In this document: positions 34,829-42,789 of the stretch, one piece after another
Numbering within the stretch: position 1 is the first letter of the stretch
Layout: each line of letters opens with the position of its first letter
Assembly: GCA_964553045.1 (NCBI GenBank)
Contig: CAZKJG010000013.1
Span: 1-64,000, forward strand
DNA length: 64,000 bases
Direction of reading: 5' to 3'
DNA from: JAWLEP01 sp964553045
GTDB lineage: Bacteria > Fermentibacterota > Fermentibacteria > Fermentibacterales > JCC-6
The notes under the pieces: model-generated
The model's input: only the letters and a program-made list of their open reading frames with translations
Told to the model about the DNA's origin: nothing
The model's database searches: none
Position numbers and translations under genes: made by a program

Positions 34829-35114
34829 CCAGGGGCAGGGAGGAGAGCGTCTGCGCCGGCCGGGCGCTTCCCGACCGGACCAGCCTTCCGGACATGTCGT
34901 AGACGGAGAGGGAGCCCCCCCGGTTCCCGGCGGGTCGGCCCCGATGCGGAAGGGCGCGCTGCGGGGATTGGCGTTGTAGATAGGGTCCGGGCTCGGCAAG
35001 CTCACATGAACCCCTGTTACGCCCCGGTCTCCGCCGGGAAGATGACCGTTCTCGCGACTGAAAAGCAGACCGCGGCGGAAGAAGCGTGAGCGCGATGATC
35101 GCTCGCTTGCGCAT
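34824..35114 (-). pseudogene. Decayed secreted-protein gene with sorting-domain-like C-terminus
   Basis: On the minus strand an ATG at 35114 with AAGGG upstream starts MRKRAIIALTLL, a signal-peptide-like segment. The coherent sequence then shifts frame, reads GVHVSLPSPDPIYNANPRSA, and shifts back at a run of seven C (plus strand) near 34914 to read SLSVYDMSGRLVRSG. That last part resembles the C-terminal domain of FCB secreted proteins. The open frame ends at the repeat. Very short, with two frameshifts and no complete domain, so probably a remnant; an assembly error in the C-run is possible. Confidence 0.5.
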
Positions 35115-35184
35115 GAGATACCCTTATAATAAGTAATTTATTTGTCTTCTGCTCCTTTGCAAATTGTACCGGAGACGCCTCATG

Positions 35185-35213
35185 TTGACAAGTTTTGGTG
35201 CCTTTCCTATCTA
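35185..35213 (+). promoter_or_regulatory. Promoter of tRNA-Ser(GGA)
   Basis: TTGACA, 17-base spacer and TATCTA, 14 bases before the tRNA; TCTAAT two bases later is an alternative -10 with a 19-base spacer. The region just upstream (35120-35170) is unusually AT-rich, with TATAAT at 35125. Confidence 0.65.
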
Positions 35214-35227
35214 ATACCGGCCTGCGC

Positions 35228-35320
35228 GGAGAGATGTCCGAGCTGGCCGAAGGAGCACGGTTGGAAACCGTGTAGGGCGCTTATGCGTCCTCGAGGGTTC
35301 GAATCCCTCTCTCTCCGCCA
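35228..35320 (+). tRNA. tRNA-Ser(GGA)
   Basis: 93 bases with acceptor GGAGAGA/TCTCTCC, encoded CCA, and anticodon loop TTGGAAA between CACGG/CCGTG, giving GGA. A long variable arm and the T-loop GGTTCGAATCC confirm a serine tRNA. Confidence 0.96.
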
Positions 35321-35362
35321 CACCTATCTTATTGCGCCACGAGGGACTTGCCTCCGACGACC

Positions 35363-35385
35363 GGTGACATGTCGCCTGCCTTTTT
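35363..35385 (+). terminator. Possible weak terminator after tRNA-Ser(GGA)
   Basis: A palindrome-like GGTGACATGTCGCC is followed five bases later by TTTTT. The stem has little loop, so the call is tentative. Confidence 0.3.
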
Positions 35386-35442
35386 CGTCAGTGCCACCGG
35401 CTCCGCCGGCTGACGCAAGCCAGTGCCAGGGAGGTTCGACAC

Positions 35443-37545
35443 ATGTCCGATGCGTTTACAAGCGATACCTACGATGCCCTTTGCAAGGAAGCCGAGGATC
35501 ACCTCTCCAGGGGACTGGCCGAGCAGGCCAGGGAGCTTCTTCTCAAGGCAATTTCCCTCATCGGAACCAGGCCCAAGGCCCGCAGCCTGCTTGCCGACTG
35601 CTGCATGAGCCTCGGGCTCTGGTCGGAGGCGCGGGCGCAGCTGGAGACGCTGACCACGCTGGAGGTGGGCAACCCGTCTCATCATTTCCGACTGGGCCAG
35701 GTCATGGAGGAGATGGGCGAGTTCGCACTGGCCCGGGACAACTACAGCGTTGTCATCGAGAAAGACCCCGATAACCATGCTGCGGAAGTGGCTCTGAACC
35801 GGCTTAAGGACAGACCTGACAAGGAGCCCCAGGAGACTGCCGAAGAGGAAGACCAGCCCGGGGAGCAGACCGTCCGACAGTCCGGGGATGTACAGATGTA
35901 CCCGGACGACGATTCGGAGGAGGGCGTATTCGCATCCTCCTCCGAGGAGGAGGTCGAGAAGCTCCTCAAGGACATCGGAGTAGGTTCCGAAGACGGCTCC
36001 GGAGAAGACGGAACCGACGTTGCCGAGCTGCTCAGCAGCATGGGAATTGACCTCGGAGAGAAGAAGAAGGAGAGCAAGGAGCCCGTCCAGGACATCTCCT
36101 CAATTCTGGGCGGCGGCCAGGAGGAATCCGAGGCCGAAGAGGAGCCGGAGGAGCCTTCCGGCGAAGGGGCCCCGGACGAGACCGAAGAAGGCCGGGATGA
36201 GGGCCCGTCACTGGACGCCATCTTCGGCGGCCCCCCCGAGAAAAGCGAGACGGCAGAGGCGGAGAAAGATGAAGAGGAAGAGGAAGAGACGGTAGCGGCC
36301 CAGCCCGAGACCGAGGAGGGGGAAGGCGCCCCTCCCCTGGAGGCGATCTTCGGTGAGTCCGAAGGGGAGGAGCCGGAGCAGAAGACCGAGGATGAGACCG
36401 CCGAGGAGGAGCCTTCCGAGGAAGAGGCCGGCACTTCCCTGGAGGCGATATTCGGAGGCGGCCCCTCCGAGGAGGAGGGCGAGGAGACCGAGGCGGCCGA
36501 AGAGGGCGAAGAGCCCGAAGAGCCCCCGGCGGATGGGGGAGAACCGGCCGCGGAGGAGACGGCGGAGGAAGCGGCCGAAGAAGAGGAACCTCCGTCTGAG
36601 AAGGAGGACAAGCCGTCGCTGGCCTCCATATTCGGAGGGGGGCCATCCGGGACCGAGCAGGAAAAAGAGGAGCCCGCAGAGGAGGAAGAGGAAGATCAGG
36701 CCCCCGAGGAAGAAGCCGTAGCGGAGGAGAAGGGCGGCCCGTCGCTGGCCTCCATATTCGGAGGCGGGCCATCGGAGGAAGAGGGCCCCGAGGAGGCCGA
36801 GGCCGAGGAAGAGCAGCCCGCCGAGGAGGAAGAGGTTCCCGAGAAGGCCGAGGCCGGGGAAGAGGAGCCCGCCGGGGAGGAAGAGGTTCCCGAGGAGGCT
36901 GAGGCCGATGAAGGGGAGCCCGCCGAGGAGGAAGAGGTTCCCGAGGAGGCTGAGGCCGATGAAGGGGAGCCCGCCGGGGAGGAAGAGGTTCCCGAGGAGA
37001 CTGAGGCCGATGAAGGGGAGCCCGCCGGGACCGGGCCGAAGGAGACCGAGGCGGCGGTACTCTGCCACAGGCCCGCGCCGGAGAGCGTTGCCGTGGTCTA
37101 TCTTGAGGGCGCAGAGGTCATGGTTGCGCCTGCATTCCTGGCGGCGGCCGACGGGGATCTGGCCGCGGAAGCCGGAGACGAACACATCCTTATGGCTGGC
37201 TCGGGAAGGGTTTGGATCGGAGACGGATCCTCCGTTCCGGTTACCCTGAATACCTCGAAGGTACATCTGCTCAGACGGGAGAGAACGGCTCTCTGCGAAA
37301 GCTCCGTCGAACTGTCCGATTCCGACGAGAACGGACTGTCGAAGGCCGCCGGAAACGGCACCGTACTGCTTCTGGCCGACGGCCGATTCAGGTGGATAAG
37401 CGTAAATGCCGGAGACACCATGGTGCGGATTGCGCGGGAATCGCTCATGGCCGTGGAGGGTGACGTGAAGCTGCAGCCCGACGAGGATCTGGAGGATGGA
37501 TTCCTTCTGGCATCCGGAGAGGGCAGGCTGCTGATTTCCGGCTGA
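35443..37545 (+). CDS. TPR protein with acidic repeat linker and beta-rich C-terminal domain
   Basis: 700 residues. The first 125 contain two or three TPR units (AEDHLSRGLAEQARELLLKA). Residues 130-545 are very acidic and low-complexity, with five copies of a motif like SLxAIFGGGPS at about 256, 298, 332, 392 and 434, plus a looser ISSILGGGQ at 218. Four 17-residue tandem units follow (about 462-529). The last 150 residues form a beta-rich domain, perhaps AIM24-like, with VVYLEGAEVMVAPAF and ILMAGSGRVWIGDG. No signal peptide or TM is visible. It may act as a scaffold. Neighbours are tRNAs and the PP2C-like protein. Confidence 0.75.
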   Translation: MSDAFTSDTYDALCKEAEDHLSRGLAEQARELLLKAISLIGTRPKARSLLADCCMSLGLWSEARAQLETLTTLEVGNPSHHFRLGQVMEEMGEFALARDNYSVVIEKDPDNHAAEVALNRLKDRPDKEPQETAEEEDQPGEQTVRQSGDVQMYPDDDSEEGVFASSSEEEVEKLLKDIGVGSEDGSGEDGTDVAELLSSMGIDLGEKKKESKEPVQDISSILGGGQEESEAEEEPEEPSGEGAPDETEEGRDEGPSLDAIFGGPPEKSETAEAEKDEEEEEETVAAQPETEEGEGAPPLEAIFGESEGEEPEQKTEDETAEEEPSEEEAGTSLEAIFGGGPSEEEGEETEAAEEGEEPEEPPADGGEPAAEETAEEAAEEEEPPSEKEDKPSLASIFGGGPSGTEQEKEEPAEEEEEDQAPEEEAVAEEKGGPSLASIFGGGPSEEEGPEEAEAEEEQPAEEEEVPEKAEAGEEEPAGEEEVPEEAEADEGEPAEEEEVPEEAEADEGEPAGEEEVPEETEADEGEPAGTGPKETEAAVLCHRPAPESVAVVYLEGAEVMVAPAFLAAADGDLAAEAGDEHILMAGSGRVWIGDGSSVPVTLNTSKVHLLRRERTALCESSVELSDSDENGLSKAAGNGTVLLLADGRFRWISVNAGDTMVRIARESLMAVEGDVKLQPDEDLEDGFLLASGEGRLLISG
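36826..37029 (+). repeat. Four 51-bp tandem coding repeats
   Basis: Four in-frame 17-codon units of the form EEEVPEEAEADEGEPAG, the last three nearly identical at DNA level. Copy number could vary between strains by slippage or recombination. Confidence 0.85.
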
Positions 37546-37551
37546 CGGGGC

Positions 37552-37580
37552 TTGCACCTGTCGGGCCGCATTGGCAATAT
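37552..37580 (+). promoter_or_regulatory. Candidate promoter of tRNA-Ala
   Basis: TTGCAC, 17-base spacer and CAATAT, 13 bases before the tRNA. The same CAATAT hexamer occurs upstream of rplM. Confidence 0.5.
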
Positions 37581-37593
37581 TGCAGCCCTGCGT

Positions 37594-37669
37594 GGGGATG
37601 TAGCTCAGTTGGCAGAGCGCTGCCTTCGCAAGGCAGAGGTCGGCGGTTCGATCCCGCTCATCTCCACCA
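37594..37669 (+). tRNA. tRNA-Ala(CGC)
   Basis: 76 bases with anticodon loop TTCGCAA between CTGCC/GGCAG, giving CGC. The acceptor GGGGATG/CATCTCC includes the G3-U70 identity pair of alanine tRNAs, and CCA is encoded. Confidence 0.97.
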
Positions 37670-37711
37670 TCCTTCCCATGCAACAGGCAGAAGGCCCAGG
37701 GAGGTCCTCCA

Positions 37712-39103
37712 TTGAGAGCTGACTCGCCTCCGTCCGTGACTGCCTCATGCCTTGTTCAAAGCGGTCGCAGCAGGTATCAGAGAGCGGTGGCAGCAGATAG
37801 AGTCGCCCCCGGGCATCCCTTCGCCGGTCTGGTCGCGGTTGCCGAAGGGCTGCCGGGAGACGACCGCTCCGCCGCGCTGGCGGTCTCCACTCTGCGAGAC
37901 ATCTTCGGAGAGGGCGTTGCCTACGGAGTCGGCGAAGCGCTCGCCGACGCCGTGTCGGAATCCTCCGAGCGCATCCGGGACGCAGGTCTTCAGGGTTGCT
38001 CCATGGCCGCGGCCGCCTTCCTCGGTGACCGCGTCTGGCTGGCTCATCGCGGCAACTGCCGCATGTACAGGATATCCGAGGGTTCCGCCGAGCAGGTGTG
38101 CAGCGAGCATACCCTTGCCGTGCAGATGGGTCTGGATACCGACTCTCCCGGCTTCCGGGAGCGGTCGCTGGACCTGACCGCTCACCTGGGTGAGAGAAGG
38201 GCGGAACCGGAGACGGCCGAGATCGGCATGTCGCCCGACGAGGGAGTGCTGCTGCTGACCGCCGGAGCCTGGCTGCAGCTGGGCGAGGAGGATTTGGCTA
38301 CAGGTGCCTGCGGTGAAGAGGGTCTCATCAGGCTTTCCGGAAGGGCCAAGCTGAGGTTCCGCAGGCAGGGGGGGGCACTGGCATCTGTGTGCTTCCGGCC
38401 CGCGAGACGCTGGAGGCTGGGCAGAAGAAGGATCCTGGGTGCGCTTCCGTTTCTCCTGACGGCCGCTGTTCTGGCCGGCCTTGTCTACATGGTTGTACGG
38501 CTGGTCTCCTGCGGCAACGGGAATGCCCATGGATCCCGCCCCGACACTACCCAGGTGGTAATGCCGCTTCCGCCGCCGGCGCCGGCCGACACTCAGCCCC
38601 CGGCGCCCGAGGGCCCCGAGCTTCCTGTGCGGGTGCTTGTTCTTGCCGAAGACACGCTGGACCTCGACCCCGACAGCTTCTCACAGACCCTTACCGGTGC
38701 GCCGGACCCGCGCTGGGAGCGGTTCGGCAGCGCGGTATACCGTCTGGCTTCCGATTCCTCAATGGACTCCATCGCGGCCAGGCTTGCCTCCGCCGCCGGA
38801 ATCGACAGCTTCGTGAAGCTTAGGGGCATCGTCGTCGTGCGTGACGACGAGGTTGCCGCCTTCTCCCGATGGCTGGAGGAACTGGAACCCCAGTCCGCCG
38901 GAAGCACGGCGGTTGTGGTGGAAGCGGGCACCAGCGTGGCCGGTGGAGCCTCGTGGACCGAACGTTACCCCCTCTTCGTCAACGGCGACCGGGATCGGGA
39001 GGGAGAGCCCAGCTGCTTCATAGGTCGGCTGCCCGCGGGAATCCCGGCCTTTCCGGACTCCGCGGCCTACCGGCTGATCGCGGTGCCCGGGCCTTTGGAC
39101 TAA
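37712..39103 (+). CDS. Degenerate PP2C-like membrane protein
   Basis: 463 residues with a PP2C-phosphatase-like fold at residues 10-230, a transmembrane helix at about 241-268, a Pro-rich linker and a C-terminal domain of about 150 residues. Each metal-ligand motif of PP2C is altered: VAVAEGLPG (Glu45) where VADGMGG is expected, RGNCR where GDSR is expected, and LLTAGAW (Ala184) where SDGLW is expected. The usual N-E-D of the first strand is also missing. It is therefore probably catalytically inactive and works as a sensor or binding protein. TTG start behind GGGAGG. Confidence 0.75.
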   Translation: MRADSPPSVTASCLVQSGRSRYQRAVAADRVAPGHPFAGLVAVAEGLPGDDRSAALAVSTLRDIFGEGVAYGVGEALADAVSESSERIRDAGLQGCSMAAAAFLGDRVWLAHRGNCRMYRISEGSAEQVCSEHTLAVQMGLDTDSPGFRERSLDLTAHLGERRAEPETAEIGMSPDEGVLLLTAGAWLQLGEEDLATGACGEEGLIRLSGRAKLRFRRQGGALASVCFRPARRWRLGRRRILGALPFLLTAAVLAGLVYMVVRLVSCGNGNAHGSRPDTTQVVMPLPPPAPADTQPPAPEGPELPVRVLVLAEDTLDLDPDSFSQTLTGAPDPRWERFGSAVYRLASDSSMDSIAARLASAAGIDSFVKLRGIVVVRDDEVAAFSRWLEELEPQSAGSTAVVVEAGTSVAGGASWTERYPLFVNGDRDREGEPSCFIGRLPAGIPAFPDSAAYRLIAVPGPLD

Positions 39104-39123
39104 CCCCCTCCAGACCGTATATT
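39095..39123 (+). promoter_or_regulatory. Promoter of SRP RNA
   Basis: TTGGAC, 17-base spacer and TATATT, ending 7 bases before the predicted 5' end of the SRP RNA. It overlaps the end of the PP2C-like gene. Confidence 0.75.
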
Positions 39124-39130
39124 CATCGCC

Positions 39131-39396
39131 GGCCGTACTAGGTGGGGAGCCAGCGGTGCCCTGTACCCGCAATCCGCTACAGCGGGACCGAACACCCGGC
39201 GAGGCATTGCCTGGCGCCGACCGGAACCGGTAAGTAGTGATGACGAGCAGGAGCCGTGCGGCGGTGGCCCGTGAATCCCGTCAGGACCGGAAGGGAGCAG
39301 CGGTAAGCGGCAGCCACCGGGCGACGCGGTCGAACCTGTTCTGAGCCGGCTGCCGGGAAAGGCGGCGCCCGGGGTGTCGAACCGGGCCGTACGGCC
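39131..39396 (+). ncRNA. ffs: Signal recognition particle RNA, large bacterial type
   Basis: The Alu-domain landmark AGCCAGCGGTGCCCTGTACC lies near the 5' end, and domain IV is recognised by CCGGAAGGGAGCAGCGGTAAG at about 39287-39306, the Ffh-binding loop. The ends pair (GGCCGTAC with GTACGGCC), giving a 266-base molecule. This is the long form with an Alu domain known from Bacillus, clostridia and Thermotoga rather than the short 4.5S form. It precedes dnaX, the same position as scr in Bacillus. Confidence 0.9.
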
Positions 39397-39429
39397 GCCA
39401 GACTTACCATCGTACCGAAAGGAGCTCGC

Positions 39430-40773
39430 TTGGGCTATCTGGTCTTCGCAAGGAAATGGCGCCCCCAGACATTCGACCAGGTTCTGGCCCAAGACCACGT
39501 AACCGTCACCCTCAGAAACGCGATAAGCGGCGGAAGGGTCGGTCACTCCTACCTCTTCACCGGTCCCCGGGGCGTGGGGAAGACCACCACTGCACGGATT
39601 CTGGCCAAGGCCCTCAACTGCCGGAACGGGCCCACTCCCGACCCCTGCGGGGAATGCGAGGCCTGCATGGGCATTACCAGGGGAAACCACCTCGACGTCA
39701 TGGAGATAGACGGAGCCAGCAACCGGGGCATCGACGAGATCAGGGAGCTTCGTCAGAAGGTGAGGTATGCCTCATCCTCGGGCAGGTACAAGGTGTACAT
39801 CATCGACGAGGTCCACATGCTCACCACCGAGGCCTTCAACGCCCTGCTCAAGATACTGGAGGAGCCGCCCGAGCAGGTGGTCTTCATCTTTGCGACCACT
39901 GCGCCCCGCAAGGTCCCGGCCACCATACTGAGCAGGTGCCAGAGGTTCGATTTCCGCCGGATACCCTCCGCCGTCATGGCGGACTACATAAGCGGCGAGG
40001 CCTCCCGCGAGGGCATCGGGATCGACAGGATGGCCCTGCTGACGGTCTGCCGGGCCAGCGGGGGCAGCATGAGGGACGCGCTCTCCATAATGGACCAGCT
40101 GGTGTCGTACGCCGGAGGGCCCATAGACGCCGACGTGGTATCGGAGCTGCTGGGTCTTGTGGGCTCGGATCTGCTGGAGGCCATCTCGTCGGCGATGCTG
40201 CGGGGAGATTCCGCCGCGGCCCTGGAAAGCGTGGCGGGGGCCATGGCCCGGGGACACGACTCGGTGGAGCTTCTGGAGTCGCTGGTGTCCTACCTCCGGA
40301 ACCTGATGCTGGTGACCGCCGGGGCGCCTTCCGGCCTGGAAGGCGTGTCCGACGCGGAGGCGGAGGCCTTCCGCCGGCTATCGGAGCTGACCGACGAGCT
40401 GACCGTCCTCAATCTCATACGCATACTCGGCGCGGCATCCCGGGAGGCCCGAAGAGACGCCCTGCCGAGGGTGGCCCTGGAGACGGCCGTGATGGCCGCC
40501 ACCCGCCTGGCGCAGGCGATAAGGGTGGAAGATCTGCCCCCTTCGGAAGCCGCCCCTTCGAAAAGCCGGGTCGATTCCGGCCGGGACGACGGCGGGCGGG
40601 ACGAGGGCCTTCCCGAAGACACGGAGGCCGGAGCAGAGCAAGCCGGGTCCGGGGAGCCCGAGGAGGCAGGAAACGGGCATAGCGAGACCGAGCAAGATGA
40701 AAGGGAGCGCGAGGGGGAGAAGAACCGCCAGGTCTTCGGGCTCTTCGACGCCATTCCCAGAAACGGGGGCTGA
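39430..40773 (+). CDS. dnaX: DNA polymerase III subunit gamma/tau
   Basis: Clamp-loader ATPase of 447 residues. Walker A is GPRGVGKTTT, the zinc cysteines are in CGECEACMG, Walker B-like IIDEVHML and the sensor region NALLKILEEPPEQVVFIFATT follow. Domain III is present, but the C-terminal 75 residues are acidic low-complexity, so the tau polymerase-binding domain of larger orthologs is absent. No frameshift heptamer is visible. The TTG start has AAAGGAG upstream. dnaX-ybaB-recR is a conserved set. Confidence 0.95.
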   Translation: MGYLVFARKWRPQTFDQVLAQDHVTVTLRNAISGGRVGHSYLFTGPRGVGKTTTARILAKALNCRNGPTPDPCGECEACMGITRGNHLDVMEIDGASNRGIDEIRELRQKVRYASSSGRYKVYIIDEVHMLTTEAFNALLKILEEPPEQVVFIFATTAPRKVPATILSRCQRFDFRRIPSAVMADYISGEASREGIGIDRMALLTVCRASGGSMRDALSIMDQLVSYAGGPIDADVVSELLGLVGSDLLEAISSAMLRGDSAAALESVAGAMARGHDSVELLESLVSYLRNLMLVTAGAPSGLEGVSDAEAEAFRRLSELTDELTVLNLIRILGAASREARRDALPRVALETAVMAATRLAQAIRVEDLPPSEAAPSKSRVDSGRDDGGRDEGLPEDTEAGAEQAGSGEPEEAGNGHSETEQDEREREGEKNRQVFGLFDAIPRNGG

Positions 40774-40820
40774 CCGGATTCGCCGGTGTCGGCCCCGAGG
40801 CTGCGAAGGCGGGGATAGAT

Positions 40821-41138
40821 TTGAACAGACAGATGCGCAAGATGCTGCAGCAGGCCCAGAAGATGCAGGCCGGTCTGGCCAAGGTGCAGGAGGAGCTGGA
40901 ACAGGCCCGCGTGGAAGGCTCGGCCGGCGGCGGAATGGTGAAAGCCGTTGTCAATGGCAGGGCGGAGATGGTCTCGCTGGCGATCGACCCTGAGGCTGTT
41001 GATCCGGACGACGTGGAGATGCTGGAGGACCTGGTGATGGCCGCCGTAAGGGACGCCGCCGAGAAGAGCAGGGCCGTCTCGGAGAGCAAGATGCAGGAGC
41101 TGGGCCTCCCAACGGGAGGACTGGGGGGAATGATGTGA
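40821..41138 (+). CDS. ybaB: YbaB/EbfC nucleoid-associated protein
   Basis: 105 residues with the helical N-terminus (RQMRKMLQQAQKMQAGLAKVQEEL), the core VKAVVNGRAEMVSLAIDPEAV and a Gly/Met-rich end. This small DNA-binding protein is usually found between dnaX and recR, as here. TTG start; GTG of recR overlaps its stop. Confidence 0.93.
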   Translation: MNRQMRKMLQQAQKMQAGLAKVQEELEQARVEGSAGGGMVKAVVNGRAEMVSLAIDPEAVDPDDVEMLEDLVMAAVRDAAEKSRAVSESKMQELGLPTGGLGGMM

Positions 41139-41722
41139 GCTCGGACCTCTTCGACAGGCTGGTCGCCCAGCTCTCCCGTCTGCCCGGCATCGGCCGGAAA
41201 ACGGCCCTCAGGCTGGGATTCAGCCTGGTGGACGACAGGGAGATGGCCGGAGACCTCGCCGAGGCCCTGTCTGAGGTCCACAGCAAGGTCGGAGAATGTC
41301 AGCGCTGCAGGAACCTCACCGAGCACCGAATTTGCGACGTGTGCAGCGACGCCTCGCGCAAGAACATCGTATGCGTGGTCGAGAGCCCGGCCGATCTCCG
41401 TTCCATAGACGAGGCCGCCCTTTTCCACGGGTACTACTTCGTGCTGCACGGCCTCCTTGCCCCCCTGGACGGTATGGGCCCGAGGGAACTGGGCGTGGAC
41501 CGTCTCCGCCGCATGGTCGATGAGGTTGAAGCCTCGGAGGTCATACTGGCCCTGGATGCCACCGCGGACGGGGAGGCAACGTGCTCCTATCTGTCCCGGA
41601 CGCTGGGGGAGATGGGACTGGAGGTCACCAGACTGGCACGGGGTCTTCCCTCGGGAGCCTCTGTGGAGTTCGCCGACGCCAACACGCTCACCCAGGCGTT
41701 CAAGGGAAGACAGAAGGCCTGA
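41135..41722 (+). CDS. recR: Recombination protein RecR
   Basis: 195 residues. Helix-hairpin-helix region LPGIGRKTALRLGF, a C4 zinc finger CQRCRNLTEHRICDVC, and a Toprim domain with VVESPADLRSI and LALDATADGEAT. RecR works with RecF/RecO in gap repair. GTG start overlapping ybaB by 4 bp. Confidence 0.96.
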   Translation: MSSDLFDRLVAQLSRLPGIGRKTALRLGFSLVDDREMAGDLAEALSEVHSKVGECQRCRNLTEHRICDVCSDASRKNIVCVVESPADLRSIDEAALFHGYYFVLHGLLAPLDGMGPRELGVDRLRRMVDEVEASEVILALDATADGEATCSYLSRTLGEMGLEVTRLARGLPSGASVEFADANTLTQAFKGRQKA

Positions 41723-41731
41723 CGGAGGGGC

Positions 41732-42307
41732 ATGGCTCTTAACTGGCCAAACCGGATCACAATCCTGCGCATGCTGCTGAGCCCGGTATTCATGGTTCTT
41801 CTTCTCGACGAGAGAACCGGGTTCCGCATCGCCGCCCTGGGTGTGTTCAGCCTCTCCTCCATCACCGACGTCTACGACGGCTATCTGGCCCGCAAGCACG
41901 GCTGGGTGACAAATCTGGGCAAGTTCCTGGATCCGCTGGCCGACAAGCTGCTGGTGTCGGTGGCCCTCATCGGCCTGGTTCAGATAGGGATGGTTCCCGT
42001 CTGGTCGGCCTATCTGATCATCGGCCGCGAGCTTCTGGTCACCGGCCTCCGGGCCATAGCCGCATACGCCGGAATACTCATCCTTCCCTCCCGCCTGGGC
42101 AAGTGGAAGACCACAACTCAGATGGCGGCGCTATTCGGCTATCTGCTGGCCTCGGTGCTGCAGAGCGCGGGGCATGGCTCCGCCGCCACGACCCCTCTGG
42201 TCCAGGCGTCTCTGGTGCTCCTGATACTGGCGGTAGCCCTGACGCTCATATCCGGAATCGATTACTTCTGGCGAAACGGATCAGTGGTGAGAAGGTTGCT
42301 TCAGTGA
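41732..42307 (+). CDS. pgsA: CDP-diacylglycerol-glycerol-3-phosphate 3-phosphatidyltransferase
   Basis: 191-residue membrane enzyme making phosphatidylglycerol phosphate. The signature DGYLARKHGWVTNLGKFLDPLADK gives D-G-x2-A-R-x8-G-x3-D-x3-D. Begins NWPNRITILRMLL, typical of PgsA. The ATG at 41732 follows GGAGGGGC. pgpA overlaps its stop, placing the two phosphatidylglycerol steps together. Confidence 0.94.
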   Translation: MALNWPNRITILRMLLSPVFMVLLLDERTGFRIAALGVFSLSSITDVYDGYLARKHGWVTNLGKFLDPLADKLLVSVALIGLVQIGMVPVWSAYLIIGRELLVTGLRAIAAYAGILILPSRLGKWKTTTQMAALFGYLLASVLQSAGHGSAATTPLVQASLVLLILAVALTLISGIDYFWRNGSVVRRLLQ

Positions 42308-42789
42308 ACGGCGGACGAAGGCGCGCCTCCCTGCTGGCCCGACTCACCGCCACCACCCTCTACACCGGGTACTTCCCCTTCGCTCCCGGAACGGTGGGCA
42401 GCCTGGTTGCCGCCGGGCTCTTCATGCTGGCGGCGCCGGTCCTCCACTGGTGGGGCCTGCTGCTGGTTCTGGCCGGATCCGCGGCGGCGGGGTTTCACAG
42501 CTGCGCTCAGGTGGTCCCGGACTGGGGCGGAGACCCTTCCCGGGTTACAGTGGACGAGTTCTCAGGCTGCTGGTTGGCCTGCATACCGGCATGGTACATG
42601 TACGGGGGCTGGGGTGTCCTTGCCGCCCTTGTGCTGTTCAGGATCTTCGACATACTGAAGCCCTGGCCCGTTTCCGCCCTGGACAGACGCAGCGGGTCGG
42701 CGTCGATAATGCTGGATGACCTGGCCGCCGGCGTCATGGCGGCGGCGGTAATTGCCGTCGGGTGGTACATCAATGCCATTCTCGCCTGA
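42304..42789 (+). CDS. pgpA: Phosphatidylglycerophosphatase A
   Basis: 161 residues. TGYFPFAPGTVGSL at the N-terminus, VTVDEFSGCW with the catalytic acidic residues and IFDILKPWPVSALDRR match PgpA. It removes phosphate from the PgsA product to give phosphatidylglycerol. GTG start at 42304 overlaps pgsA; hydrophobic segments follow. Confidence 0.93.
   Translation: MNGGRRRASLLARLTATTLYTGYFPFAPGTVGSLVAAGLFMLAAPVLHWWGLLLVLAGSAAAGFHSCAQVVPDWGGDPSRVTVDEFSGCWLACIPAWYMYGGWGVLAALVLFRIFDILKPWPVSALDRRSGSASIMLDDLAAGVMAAAVIAVGWYINAILA

Noticed and set aside
36208..37683. 491-codon minus-strand frame rich in Leu and Gly opposite the acidic-repeat gene
   Set aside because: It is the mirror of the Glu codon repeats and crosses tRNA-Ala.
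40540..40773. Programmed frameshift in dnaX
   Set aside because: No A-rich slippery heptamer or nearby stem is visible.
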